From the NCBI GenBank assembly GCA_035556735.1, contig DATMFF010000008.1, positions 62,001-126,000 of the forward strand: a DNA stretch of 64,000 bases, in the 5' to 3' direction. A program made the translations under genes and the position numbers. Source of the DNA: CANJBX01 sp035556735 (GTDB taxonomy: Bacteria; Pseudomonadota; Alphaproteobacteria; Rhizobiales; Xanthobacteraceae). The notes beneath the pieces are model-generated. The model was not told the origin of the DNA. It saw only the letters and a list, made by a program, of their open reading frames with translations, and searched no databases. Positions 1 through 8,618 of the stretch are shown here, in pieces. The number at the start of each line of letters is the position of its first letter. Within the stretch, counting starts at the first letter, position 1.

Positions 1-933
1 GTCCTGCAGGTTTTCGCCGACCCCGGGCAGATCGAACTGCACACCGATGCCGCGCTCGCGCAGCAGCGCTGCCGGGCCGATGCCAGACGCCTGCAGGATC
101 TGCGGTGAGCCGATGGCGCCGGCCGACAGGATGACCTCGGCGCGCGCCTGCGCATAATGCAGCGCGTCACCCTGCCAGAACTCGACGCCGGCAGCACGCT
201 TGCCCTCGATGCGCACGCGCGCGGTCTGCGCACGGGTGAGCACCTTCAGGTTGGGGCGGTTGCGCGCTGGTTTGAGGAAAGCTGTTGCGGTCGACCAGCG
301 TACGCCACGCTTCTGCGTCACCTGAAAATAGGCAGAACCCTCGTAATTGCCGGCGTTGTAGTCCTTGGTCTTGGGAATGCCGATCTGCTCTGCTGCATCG
401 CGGAAAGCATCGAGGATTTCCCAATTGACCCGCGCCTCTTCCACGCGAAGCTCGCCGCCCGCTCCATGGAGTTCGTCGGCACCGTGAACGTAGTCCTCGG
501 ACTTCTTGAAGTAAGGCAGGACGTCGTCCCAGGACCAGCCAGCGTTGCCGAGCTGGCGCCAGACGTCATAGTCGCGCGGTTGGCCGCGCACATAGACCAT
601 ACCGTTAATCGAGGAGGAGCCGCCCAGGGTCTTGCCGCGGGGAATCGGTATGCGACGGCCGTTGCAGTGCGGTTCCGGCTCGGTCTCGTAGCACCAATCT
701 GTCTTCGGGTTGCCGATGATGTAGGTCAGCCCAAGCGGGACGTGAATCCAGATGTTGTTGTCCCTGCCCCCGGCCTCCAGCAGCAGCACGCTAACGGACG
801 GATCTTGCGTCAACCGGTTGGCCAGGACGCAGCCCGCCGAGCCGGCGCCAACAATGATGTAGTCGAAAGTACCAGCCGAGTTCGGTACTGCCTCGCGCAC
901 TGGACGTACTCCCCTGAACTTATCTGGCTCCAT
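1..933 (-). CDS. GMC-family FAD-dependent oxidoreductase, C-terminus off the window
   Basis: The frame reads without a stop from an ATG at 933 to the left edge, giving the first 311 residues of a glucose-methanol-choline (choline dehydrogenase-like) flavoprotein. Visible are the N-terminal FAD dinucleotide motif VGAGSAGCVLANRL (from about residue 28), GMC signature 1 (GGSSSINGMVYVRG) and signature 2 near the edge (SAGAIGSPQILQASGIG). The catalytic His/Asn region lies beyond the window. Members oxidise alcohols or polyols to aldehydes or ketones; the substrate here is unknown. The start is uncertain: the first 20 residues precede the conserved fold and the Shine-Dalgarno is weak (AAGG). It lies 127 bp downstream of a second GMC gene on the same strand, so the two probably form one transcript. 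Confidence 0.9.
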   Translation of the reverse strand, partial: MEPDKFRGVRPVREAVPNSAGTFDYIIVGAGSAGCVLANRLTQDPSVSVLLLEAGGRDNNIWIHVPLGLTYIIGNPKTDWCYETEPEPHCNGRRIPIPRGKTLGGSSSINGMVYVRGQPRDYDVWRQLGNAGWSWDDVLPYFKKSEDYVHGADELHGAGGELRVEEARVNWEILDAFRDAAEQIGIPKTKDYNAGNYEGSAYFQVTQKRGVRWSTATAFLKPARNRPNLKVLTRAQTARVRIEGKRAAGVEFWQGDALHYAQARAEVILSAGAIGSPQILQASGIGPAALLRERGIGVQFDLPGVGENLQD

Positions 934-1060
934 GCCTTAGCAGCAATCGCTGCAGCTTGCAGCAGCCCGGGTCCGCAAGCCTGCGTTCCGTGTCGGTCAT
1001 GCCGGGCTACCGCCGCGTAGTGAACGTCTGGTCCAGCGACCCCGCCCAGACCAACGCCAA

Positions 1061-2695
1061 TTACGCCGCCTGCCGGACCGCTCCCTTGGCGTCCGCCTTG
1101 ATCATGTCGGACGCCTTCTCGGCGATGGCGATGGTTGGCGCGTTGGTGTTGCCCGTGGTGACCGTCGGCATGATCGAGGCGTCGACCACGCGTAGCGCGG
1201 CAATACCGCGCACGCGCAGGCGATCGTCGACCACAGCCATGTCATCGCGGCCCATTTTGCAGGTACCAACTGGATGAAACACCGTCGACGAGAATTCGCG
1301 GATGAAATCTTCGATCTGTTCGTCAGACTGCACGCTGTCAGGCGGCCACACTGCCTCGCCGCGGTAATAGTCGAACGCCGGCGACTGCAGGATTCGCCGG
1401 GCGTCCTTCACGCCGCGGATCAGCGCTTTCATGTCCTCGCCGCCCGGATCGGAGAAGAAGCGGAAGTCGATCATCGGCGGGTCGCCCACATTCGCACTGG
1501 AAAGGCCAACACGGCCCTTGCTCTTGGGCCGCACCAAAACGCTGGTGACGCGGAAGCCGTGTCCCCACGCCAGCAGTTGCCCCGGCTTGCCCTGGTGCGT
1601 GGGCACGAAAATATGCTGGATGTCCGGGCGATCGAGCCCGGGCTGCGTCTTGATGAAGCCGCCGCTCTCCACGATGTTGTTGCCGAGCAACCCTTTGCGC
1701 GCGAAACCATAAAGGAAGAAGTTCCACGCGATCTTCGGCATTGCCGCCCAGGAGATTCCATAAGAGGTGATGCGTGGGCTCATGTAGTGCACCGGCGCCG
1801 AGATATGGTCCTGCAAGTTCTGGCCGACGCTGCGCAACGCGTGCTTTACCTCGATTCCGTGCTTGCCCAGTTCATCGGGATCGCCGATGCCCGACAGCAT
1901 CAGAACCTGCGGCGACTGTACCGCGCCTGCTGACAGAATGACCTCGCCCCGTGCCCGGACGCGGCCGCTGACACCGAACTGAATATATTCGACGCCGGTG
2001 GCGCGGCCGGCCTCGACCACAACACGGGAGACCTGGGCATCGGTCACGACCTTCAAGTTTGGTTGCCTCTCGATTGGATGCAGGAACGCGTTGGCTGCTG
2101 AGTGGCGCCGGCCGTCCTTGATCGTGACCTGGAAAATGCCGAAACCTTCATTGTCCCCGACGTTGAAGTCGGGGATGCGACGCCGCTGCAATGATTCCAC
2201 TGCCTCGAGGAAGACGTGGTTCAGCTTGTTCGGATTCTCCAGGTACTTGACGTTGAGCGGGCCACCGCGTCCATGCGCTCCGCCGTCGTCGTAATTTTCG
2301 TTGTGCTCGGACTTGCGGAAATAGGGTAGCAGGTCATCGTAGCCCCATCCGATGTTGCCGAGCTCGGCCCATTCGTCGAAGTCGCGGCGATGCCCACGCA
2401 TGTAGATCATGCCGTTGATCGAGGAGGACCCGCCCAGCACCCGGCCGCGCGGCACGAACGTCGGCCGGTTCTTCATGTTGGGATCGGGTGGCGACATGAA
2501 CATCCAATTGTATTTCGGATGGAACAGCATCCGAATGAAGCCCGCCGGGATATGGATGAGCGGCGTCGCGTCGCGCGACCCCGCTTCGAGGAGGCAGACG
2601 CGGGTTTGCGCATCCTCGGTCAACCGACGCGCAAGCACGCAGCCGGCAGACCCGCCGCCGACAATCACATAATCAAAATCTTCGCCGCTGCTCAT
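1061..2695 (-). CDS. GMC-family FAD-dependent oxidoreductase, full length
   Basis: A complete 544-residue choline/alcohol dehydrogenase-like flavoprotein, normal length for the family. It shows the FAD motif VGGGSAGCVLARRL near residue 12, GMC signature 1 (GGSSSINGMIYMRG), signature 2 (SAGAVQSPQVLMLSGIG) and, near the C-terminus, FHPVGTCKMG with the probable catalytic histidine and an NTNAPT motif. The start is well supported by GGGAGGAGAG seven to twelve bases before the ATG. It is the first gene of a minus-strand pair with the partial GMC gene and diverges from an LLM oxidoreductase. The 282-bp gap between them contains paired palindromes. Role inferred: oxidation of an alcohol intermediate in a catabolic pathway; the substrate is not readable. 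Confidence 0.93.
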   Translation of the reverse strand: MSSGEDFDYVIVGGGSAGCVLARRLTEDAQTRVCLLEAGSRDATPLIHIPAGFIRMLFHPKYNWMFMSPPDPNMKNRPTFVPRGRVLGGSSSINGMIYMRGHRRDFDEWAELGNIGWGYDDLLPYFRKSEHNENYDDGGAHGRGGPLNVKYLENPNKLNHVFLEAVESLQRRRIPDFNVGDNEGFGIFQVTIKDGRRHSAANAFLHPIERQPNLKVVTDAQVSRVVVEAGRATGVEYIQFGVSGRVRARGEVILSAGAVQSPQVLMLSGIGDPDELGKHGIEVKHALRSVGQNLQDHISAPVHYMSPRITSYGISWAAMPKIAWNFFLYGFARKGLLGNNIVESGGFIKTQPGLDRPDIQHIFVPTHQGKPGQLLAWGHGFRVTSVLVRPKSKGRVGLSSANVGDPPMIDFRFFSDPGGEDMKALIRGVKDARRILQSPAFDYYRGEAVWPPDSVQSDEQIEDFIREFSSTVFHPVGTCKMGRDDMAVVDDRLRVRGIAALRVVDASIMPTVTTGNTNAPTIAIAEKASDMIKADAKGAVRQAA

Positions 2696-2732
2696 TTCTC
2701 TCCTCCCTGGGGGCCAGTTCTGTGCCAGCCTT

Positions 2733-2779
2733 GTTCGCTATTCGAACCTCCGAACGGTAGTCCGGTTCGCAATTCGAAC
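2733..2779. promoter_or_regulatory. Paired 15-bp palindromic operator candidate in a divergent promoter region
   Basis: Two near-identical sites, GTTCGCTATTCGAAC at 2733-2747 and GTTCGCAATTCGAAC at 2765-2779, differ at one position. Each is a palindrome with GTTCG/CGAAC arms around a 5-base core. Their starts are 32 bp apart, about three helical turns, so they face the same side of the DNA. They lie 38 bp upstream of the minus-strand GMC gene start and about 200 bp upstream of the plus-strand LLM gene. The arm style resembles operators of IclR-type aromatic-catabolism regulators such as PcaR/PobR, which is a comparison from memory. No regulator gene is present in the region read, so the protein that binds is unknown. 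Confidence 0.6.
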
Positions 2780-2977
2780 GCAACGTGGCGTTATGCGCCC
2801 GTCGGTCATGTTGACTCGTCCGATCGCCCGTTCATGCTAGCATGACAGAAAGCGCGGAGCCGGGAAGGCGCTCACGACCCGCATCGCAACGGGCTCCTCC
2901 AGCGCACGATGCATTCGCGCACAATCGATCGAGAACGCCGACGCGAGGCCCCGGCGCGCGGCGAAACGGGAGGATCA

Positions 2978-4147
2978 ATGATGAGCGCGCTTCGCTTCAA
3001 CTCCATGCACTTCATGCCGTATGCGCACCTGCCGGCAAACCAGAAGGACCATAAGTCGCTCTGGGTGGACTTCTCCAACAAGCATTACGATCCGGACAAA
3101 GGACACGACCTCTACCAGCGCTACCTCAAGGAGCTCGTGCTCGCCGATCAGCTCGGCTTCGACGCCGTCGTCGTCAACGAGCATCACAACACGGTCTACA
3201 GCATGATGCCGGCGCCGAACCTCATCGCGGCCGCGATCATCCCGCAGACCAAGAACGTGCGGATTTGCGTATGGGGCACGCCGCCCAACCTCATGATGCC
3301 CAATCGGCTGGCCGAAGAATACGCGATGCTCGACGTCATGTCGGGCGGCCGGCTCGAGGTCGCTTTCCCGCTCGGCACGGGCATGGAGTACTGGGCTAAT
3401 CCCGCCAATCCGGCAACAGCGCGCGACCGCTTCAAGGAGTCGCTCAAGATCATCCTGCAGGCTTGGCATGAGGATGGACCGACCAAGCATTTCGGCCAGC
3501 ATTACACTTACCGCTTTCTCAATCCGTGGCCGCGGCCGATGCAGAAGCCCAACCCACCCTGCTATATCGTCGGCACCGGCAGCCCGGAAACAATCGAAAT
3601 CGCCGCCCAGCTCGGCTTCGGCTACGCCTCGGTGTTCGTCACCAAGGCGCGCGCGAAGGAGCTCAACGAAAGCCTGCGCGAGCGTGCGGCGCACTACGGA
3701 TTCACAATCCGTCCCGAGCAGTTGCCAATCCTCAACTTTGTCTATGTCGCGGAAACCCAGGAGCGCGCCGAGCAGGAATACATCCCGCATCTGCAACGCT
3801 TCTTCGAAGATTACCTGAGGACCTCACCACAATATCTCGCACCTCCAGGGTACCTGTCCGTGGATCAACTCAAGGTCCGGGCTGCGGCGGCCGACAAGAT
3901 GCACGGCGGCTTCAATTTCGAGATGCTCAATCAAGCCTTCTTCATCAGCGTCGGCACGCCGGAGAAGGTGGCGAACGACATGGGGTCATGGTGCGACGAG
4001 ATGCAGACCACGCACCTTAATTGTGTTACCCACGTTGCCGACATGCCGCATTGGAAGGCGGTGAAGAACCTGACTCTGCTCGCCGAAGAGGTGTTTCCGC
4101 GTCTGCGGTCACGCACCGGTGCGGGCCAACGGATCGCCGCGGAATAA
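2978..4147 (+). CDS. LLM class (luciferase-like) flavin-dependent oxidoreductase 1
   Basis: A 389-residue member of the bacterial luciferase-like TIM-barrel family, which uses reduced FMN and oxygen (or F420 in some branches) to oxidise small organic molecules. Typical blocks are the N-terminal HFMPYAHL strand, NEHHNTVYSMMPAP, the RLAEEYAMLDVMSGGRLEVAFPLG segment (positions 3307-3380) and FLNPWPRPMQ. The start is either of two adjacent ATGs (2978, 2981); GGGAGG at 2968-2973 fits 2981 slightly better. Twelve bases separate it from the alpha/beta hydrolase downstream, so the two are probably co-translated. No flavin reductase gene is adjacent. The substrate is unknown. Confidence 0.9.
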   Translation: MMSALRFNSMHFMPYAHLPANQKDHKSLWVDFSNKHYDPDKGHDLYQRYLKELVLADQLGFDAVVVNEHHNTVYSMMPAPNLIAAAIIPQTKNVRICVWGTPPNLMMPNRLAEEYAMLDVMSGGRLEVAFPLGTGMEYWANPANPATARDRFKESLKIILQAWHEDGPTKHFGQHYTYRFLNPWPRPMQKPNPPCYIVGTGSPETIEIAAQLGFGYASVFVTKARAKELNESLRERAAHYGFTIRPEQLPILNFVYVAETQERAEQEYIPHLQRFFEDYLRTSPQYLAPPGYLSVDQLKVRAAAADKMHGGFNFEMLNQAFFISVGTPEKVANDMGSWCDEMQTTHLNCVTHVADMPHWKAVKNLTLLAEEVFPRLRSRTGAGQRIAAE

Positions 4148-4159
4148 GGGGAGGACGAA

Positions 4160-4924
4160 ATGGGAAAATTTCAACGCGAAACCCTCACCGTCGATGGGGT
4201 CAAGACTGTGGTCTACACTGCGGGCAGCGGCGAGCCGCTCGTATTCTTCCACGGCGCAGGCACGGTGGACGGCCACGACTTCGCGGAAGCCTGGACGGAC
4301 AAATTCAAGGTCATCGTTCCCTATCACCCGGGCTTCGGCGAATCCGGCGATGACCCGACATTCACCGATCTGCATGACTATGTGATGCATTACCTCGAGC
4401 TGTTCGACATGATGAAGCTCGACAGGTTCAATCTGGTCGGCCTTTCGCTCGGCGGCTATCTCGCCGCGAAGTTCGCGAGCGAGCATAGCCACCGCATCAG
4501 AAAGCTGGCGCTCATCGCGCCCGCTGGCATCCTCGATGACCAACATCCTATGGCGGACATCCTCGCCATCCCTGGTGAGCAAATTCCCGGAATGCTGGTG
4601 TCCAATTTCGATGTGCTTAAGAAGCGGCTGCCGGAGAAACCCGATCTCGATTTCATCGGCGACCGATATCGCGAGGCGACGACCACAGCGCGGCTCCTGT
4701 GGGAACACCCCATCGATCCGAAGTTCACGCGTCACCTGCGACGCATCACCGTACCCACGATGATCCTGTGGGGCGACGAGGACAAGCTGATCCCGGTGCA
4801 GCAGACCGAGACCTGGCGCAAGTTCCTGCCGAAGGCCGACATCCAGGTCTTCAAGGGTGCGGGTCATCTCGTGCATCTGGAGAAGCCTGAAGCCGTCGCC
4901 GCCATCGGCAAGTTCCTGGGGTAG
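4160..4924 (+). CDS. Alpha/beta-fold hydrolase
   Basis: A 254-residue alpha/beta hydrolase with an intact triad: Ser96 in the nucleophile elbow GLSLGG, Asp208 in WGDEDKLIP and His236 in GAGHLVHLEKPEAV. The oxyanion strand is VFFHGAG (residues 28-34). Such enzymes cleave C-C bonds or esters in ring-degradation pathways. Placed between two LLM oxidoreductases and preceded by a strong GGGGAGGA ribosome site, it probably hydrolyses the product of a flavin monooxygenase; this is inference. A degenerate cousin without the triad lies beside the third LLM gene at 13.7 kb. Confidence 0.9.
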   Translation: MGKFQRETLTVDGVKTVVYTAGSGEPLVFFHGAGTVDGHDFAEAWTDKFKVIVPYHPGFGESGDDPTFTDLHDYVMHYLELFDMMKLDRFNLVGLSLGGYLAAKFASEHSHRIRKLALIAPAGILDDQHPMADILAIPGEQIPGMLVSNFDVLKKRLPEKPDLDFIGDRYREATTTARLLWEHPIDPKFTRHLRRITVPTMILWGDEDKLIPVQQTETWRKFLPKADIQVFKGAGHLVHLEKPEAVAAIGKFLG

Positions 4925-4941
4925 TGTTCTGACCGCGTCAT

Positions 4942-4961
4942 GGCCGGAGACTGTTCCGGCC
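4942..4961. terminator. Short hairpin after the hydrolase gene
   Basis: GGCCGGA (4942-4948), a 6-base loop, then TCCGGCC (4955-4961), starting 18 bases after the hydrolase stop. There is no following T-run, so it may only slow or partly end transcription, or stabilise the upstream mRNA, before the second LLM gene. Confidence 0.4.
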
Positions 4962-5120
4962 GCCGCGCCACGCCAGGGCAAGGCGGATGCGATGGAGCGA
5001 TGCGTGAGAGCGCGCGTCGGCGCTGCCGCGCGCATGCCCCTCGTGCATTTCGAGACGGGTCACGCGCCTAGCGATCTGCGCTAATCTCCCGGCAAACAAT
5101 GGCCCGAGGAAGCGCGCCGC

Positions 5121-6284
5121 ATGAAAATCTTCAATTTCCATCTGATGCCTTATCGGCACGTCGATCTCGACGCGATCGGCCGCCACGGCTCGGCCTGGGT
5201 GACGTTCTCCAACAGTCATTATGACCCGGTGAAGGGCGCCGACCTCTACCACGACTATCTCGACCAGATGGAATTGGCTGACCGCCTCGGTTTCGACGGT
5301 GTCTGCCTCAATGAGCACCACCAGACAGCCTACGGAATGATGCCGATCCCGGGCGTGCTCGCCGGCGCACTGGCGCGCTCGGTCAAGCGCGCCAAGCTCG
5401 CAGTGCTCGGCCGCGCGCTGCCGCTGCTCAACAACCCGCTCGTGGTGGCGGAAGAGTACGCCATGCTCGACAACCTGACGCGCGGCCGGTTCATCGCCGG
5501 CTTCGTTCGCGGCATCGGCGCCGAGTATCACGCGATGGGAATCAATCCGGCGGAATCGCAGGCGCGTTTCCTGGAGGCGCACGATCTCATCATCCGCGCC
5601 TGGACGGAGCCGGGGCCGTTCGTCTACAGCGGCAAATATTACAGTTTCAATTACGTGAACCCGTGGCCGCGTCCGTACCAGAACCCGCATCCCGCCGTAT
5701 GGGTGCCCTCACAAGGCTCGGGCTCAACGATCAAGTGGGCGGCGCAGCACCGTTACACCTACGCGCAGACGTTGTCGCCGATCGCGAGCGTGGCAAAGTT
5801 CTTTCAGATGTATCGCGACGAGGCGGAGAAGGCCGGCTACGAAGCCTCGCCCGACCAGCTCGCGTGGTCGAATACGATCTACGTCGCAGAGACGGACGAA
5901 AAGGCGGTCCGTGAGGCAAGGCCTCATTTAGAAGCGCTCGTGAACCGACTGCTGTTCATGCCGATCGAGATGCTGCTGCCGCCCGGCTACACAAATTTCG
6001 AGGCGATGGACCGCATCCGCACGACGAAGATCGTCGGCAAGCCGCAGTCGGTCGACGACCTCATCAAGGCAGGCGTGGTCATCATCGGCAGCCCCAACAC
6101 CGTGCGCGAGAAGCTCGCCGAATGTCAGGATCTCGCCGGCTTCAACACGTCGCTGACCAAGACGCAGTTCGGCACGCTGCCGCACGACATGGTGCGCGCC
6201 AACATGGAGGCGATCGCACAGGAGATCCTGCCGGCGTTCCGCGACCGGCTGCCGCAAGGCAAGCAGGCAGCAGCTGCGGAGTAA
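5121..6284 (+). CDS. LLM class flavin-dependent oxidoreductase 2
   Basis: A 387-residue luciferase-like TIM-barrel protein and a clear paralogue of the gene at 2978. It shares the NEHHQTAYGMMPIPG block, a VAEEYAMLDNLTRGR segment, the YVNPWPRPYQNPHP segment and a conserved C-terminal IGSPNTVREKLAE region. Start: ATG at 5121 with CGAGGAAG upstream. It sits 196 bp after the hydrolase on the same strand and is followed, after 82 bp, by a tripartite-tricarboxylate binding protein, so it belongs to the same catabolic run. The presence of two diverged paralogues suggests successive oxidation steps or different substrates; sequence alone does not decide. Confidence 0.9.
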   Translation: MKIFNFHLMPYRHVDLDAIGRHGSAWVTFSNSHYDPVKGADLYHDYLDQMELADRLGFDGVCLNEHHQTAYGMMPIPGVLAGALARSVKRAKLAVLGRALPLLNNPLVVAEEYAMLDNLTRGRFIAGFVRGIGAEYHAMGINPAESQARFLEAHDLIIRAWTEPGPFVYSGKYYSFNYVNPWPRPYQNPHPAVWVPSQGSGSTIKWAAQHRYTYAQTLSPIASVAKFFQMYRDEAEKAGYEASPDQLAWSNTIYVAETDEKAVREARPHLEALVNRLLFMPIEMLLPPGYTNFEAMDRIRTTKIVGKPQSVDDLIKAGVVIIGSPNTVREKLAECQDLAGFNTSLTKTQFGTLPHDMVRANMEAIAQEILPAFRDRLPQGKQAAAAE

Positions 6285-6366
6285 TCTGCGCGGTCGAATC
6301 GATTTGCGTCCCGGCGCGCGCAATGACAAGCTACCCGTAACAACATAAGTCACGGGAGGACTGTCC

Positions 6367-7350
6367 ATGCGCATGACCGGAGGCGCGGTCGCCGCGCCGG
6401 CAACCTTTCTACTGGCTTTTTTGCTCTGTGCAGGTGCAGCGCCAAGCGCCGCGCAGGATTATCCCACCCGCGAGATCCGCACGATTTGTCCATTCGCGCC
6501 CGGCACCGGCGCCGACATCGTCGTGCGCTTCTACGCGACCAAGCTGAGCGATCTCGCCGGCAAGCCTGTTGTCACCGAAAATCGTCCCGGCGCACAGGGC
6601 CTGCTCGGCACCGAGGCGATCGCGCGCGCCAGGCCCGATGGGTATACCATCGGCTTCAATCCGGTGGCTTCCACCATGGCGGCTGCGGCGCATGTGTTCA
6701 AGAAACTGCCGTTCGATCCGATGAAGGACATCGACGGCGTGGCGCTCATGCTGGCGACCACCTTCGTGCTCGTTGTCGATCCGAAGAAGGACATTCACAG
6801 CGTCTCGGATCTCACGAAGTTCCTAAAGGAGAAGAAGGGCGACAGCTTCTACGGCGGCTCGACCAACAGCGGGATCGTCGCCTCCGAGATCTACAAGAAG
6901 GCGATCGGCGTTGATGCAAAGCGCGTGAACTACCGCAGCGCCTTTGATGCGCTCAACGAGATGGCCGCCGGCAACATCGACTTCTACTTCACCGACGCCA
7001 CCACCGCGCTCGGGCAGATCGCAGCGGGTCGCTACAGGGCGCTCGCCGTCACCGGCGCCACGCGCAGTGCCTCATTCCCGGATCTGCCGACCATGGCCGA
7101 GCTCGGCTACGACATGGATCTTGCGCCATGGTGGGGTGTGATCGTGCCTGGCGGCACGCCCCAGCCGATCCGAGAGAAGCTGGCCGCCTGGACCAACGCG
7201 ATCTCTGCGATGGCCGAGACAAAGGCCTTTCTGCGCAAGAACGGCCTCGATCCGATGTCAGGCGACCACGCGGCCCTGCGCGCGTTGCTGGTCAAGGACA
7301 CCCAACGCTGGGGTGACTACGTGCGCATCGCCAATATCGATCCGCAGTAG
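6367..7350 (+). CDS. Tripartite tricarboxylate transporter (Bug-family) substrate-binding protein, orphan
   Basis: A 327-residue periplasmic binding protein of the Bug/TctC family. An N-terminal signal peptide (about residues 1-29, cleaved after SAAQ) is followed by the family blocks YPTREIRTICPFAPGTGADI and GKPVVTENRPGAQG, and later YRSAFDALNEMAAGNIDFYF. GGGAGGACTGTCC supplies a strong ribosome site. The family captures carboxylates and similar small anions for a TctA/TctB membrane pair. No tctA or tctB gene is present nearby, so it either works with a remote permease or senses a ligand. Its place after the LLM/hydrolase genes suggests it binds the pathway substrate or a product. Confidence 0.9.
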   Translation: MRMTGGAVAAPATFLLAFLLCAGAAPSAAQDYPTREIRTICPFAPGTGADIVVRFYATKLSDLAGKPVVTENRPGAQGLLGTEAIARARPDGYTIGFNPVASTMAAAAHVFKKLPFDPMKDIDGVALMLATTFVLVVDPKKDIHSVSDLTKFLKEKKGDSFYGGSTNSGIVASEIYKKAIGVDAKRVNYRSAFDALNEMAAGNIDFYFTDATTALGQIAAGRYRALAVTGATRSASFPDLPTMAELGYDMDLAPWWGVIVPGGTPQPIREKLAAWTNAISAMAETKAFLRKNGLDPMSGDHAALRALLVKDTQRWGDYVRIANIDPQ

Positions 7351-7352
7351 CG

Positions 7353-8618
7353 TCAGAGCATCGGCGGCACGGTCTGCTGCGATCTCGGCCAGACCGTACG
7401 CAGCTCGCCCTTGATCCATTCGGCGAGCACCGCCGTATTGTTGACGTTCAACCCTTTCTCACCGAACCGCACGGTCGGATTGGGATAGGGCAGCCCTGCG
7501 AATTCCTGCGTCGCGAGCACGGCGCGGATTTTCCGCGCGTCCCTGCTTGCCGCCGTCTCAAGCGCCTGGCGCAAGATCATTGCGGCGACGTAGCCCTGCC
7601 CGAGCTGCTCATTGGCAGGCGGGTAGGGCTGATCAGGATGCGCCTCCTTGTAAGCCGCGACCAGCTCCTTGTTGCCGAATGCGGCCAAGTCCCAGGTCCA
7701 GGCCATGGGCGTGAACAGCTTGTCCGCCGCACTGCCCAAGCCCTTGCCGACCGCGTCGGTGCCCAGCAACCCGGCGCCGAAGACCGGCGCTGGCACTCCG
7801 GCTGCGCGGAGCGCCTTGATCAGCGGCACGGTGTCAGACGGAAATCCGCCCAGGAAGATCAAGTCCGGCCGATGGCGCCGGGCCGCCGCGACTGCGGCCT
7901 GGACATCGGCGCGGCCGGTCCGGAACGCCAACGGCGGGGCGAGCGCAAGTCCCAGGCTCCTGGCGTGCTCAGGCAGATGCTTGAGCACCACCTGACCAAC
8001 GGCATCGTCCCCCATGACGATGAGCGCTGATCGCGGCGTGCGGCCCTTCGCTTCACGCCATAGCGCGTATGCGTTGGACGCTGTCCAGTTCCACAATGCG
8101 CCACCCTGCGGCGCCATCTTGAACGTGTGGCGATAGCCGCGGTTGACGATGCCGTCGGCACTGGCGCTGGTGATCAATGGAATTTCCGCCCGTTCAGCTT
8201 CCGCCTGGACCGCAAGCGTCATCGTGCTCGCGCCCGCGCCGAGCAGCGCGACGGGGCGGTCCTGCTCAATCATCCGGCGCGTCACATCCGCTGCCCGCGC
8301 CGGGTCATCGGAAGTCGTGTCGGCGGATACGAGAGCGATCCGCGCCCCGCCTAGCGCCTTGACCCCACCGCCGCTGTTGATCCGCGCGACCGCGAGCTGC
8401 ATCCCCCACAGGCCGCGGGTGCCGAGGTCGGCAAATACGCCGCTCAGCGCGTTGGGCGCACCGACCACGATCTCGGCTTCACGCCCGGCAAGCCGTCGCG
8501 GCAGCAACGTCCCTGCCGCACTTGCAGCAAAGCCTGCCAAGCCGGCTCTGCGTGTGAGCTGCACGTTGTCGTGCTCCGCACTTTTCTGCACCGGCCTGCG
8601 CCGCGGCGCAGGTTCCAT
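7353..8618 (-). CDS. ABC transporter substrate-binding protein, branched-chain amino acid type (Peripla_BP_6)
   Basis: A 421-residue type I periplasmic binding protein of the Leu/Ile/Val receptor class. Motifs include IVVGAPNALSGVFADLGTRG at the start of the mature domain, ARAADVTRRMIEQDRPVALLG and the later DLIFLGGFPSDTVPLIKAL. The N-terminus has a twin-arginine-like leader (LTRRAGLAGFAASAAG). The preferred ATG at 8618 overlaps the stop of the upstream permease (TGATG); an ATG at 8651 and a GTG just before the leader are alternatives. It is the last gene of a minus-strand ABC operon whose permeases and ATPase are of the NitT/TauT class, a class that normally pairs with NMT1-type receptors. 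It converges on the Bug gene with a 2-base gap. Confidence 0.86.
   Translation of the reverse strand: MEPAPRRRPVQKSAEHDNVQLTRRAGLAGFAASAAGTLLPRRLAGREAEIVVGAPNALSGVFADLGTRGLWGMQLAVARINSGGGVKALGGARIALVSADTTSDDPARAADVTRRMIEQDRPVALLGAGASTMTLAVQAEAERAEIPLITSASADGIVNRGYRHTFKMAPQGGALWNWTASNAYALWREAKGRTPRSALIVMGDDAVGQVVLKHLPEHARSLGLALAPPLAFRTGRADVQAAVAAARRHRPDLIFLGGFPSDTVPLIKALRAAGVPAPVFGAGLLGTDAVGKGLGSAADKLFTPMAWTWDLAAFGNKELVAAYKEAHPDQPYPPANEQLGQGYVAAMILRQALETAASRDARKIRAVLATQEFAGLPYPNPTVRFGEKGLNVNNTAVLAEWIKGELRTVWPRSQQTVPPML

Noticed and set aside
157..1020. 287-codon plus-strand frame at the left edge
   Set aside because: It lies antisense to the GMC gene, whose minus-strand frame carries all family signatures.
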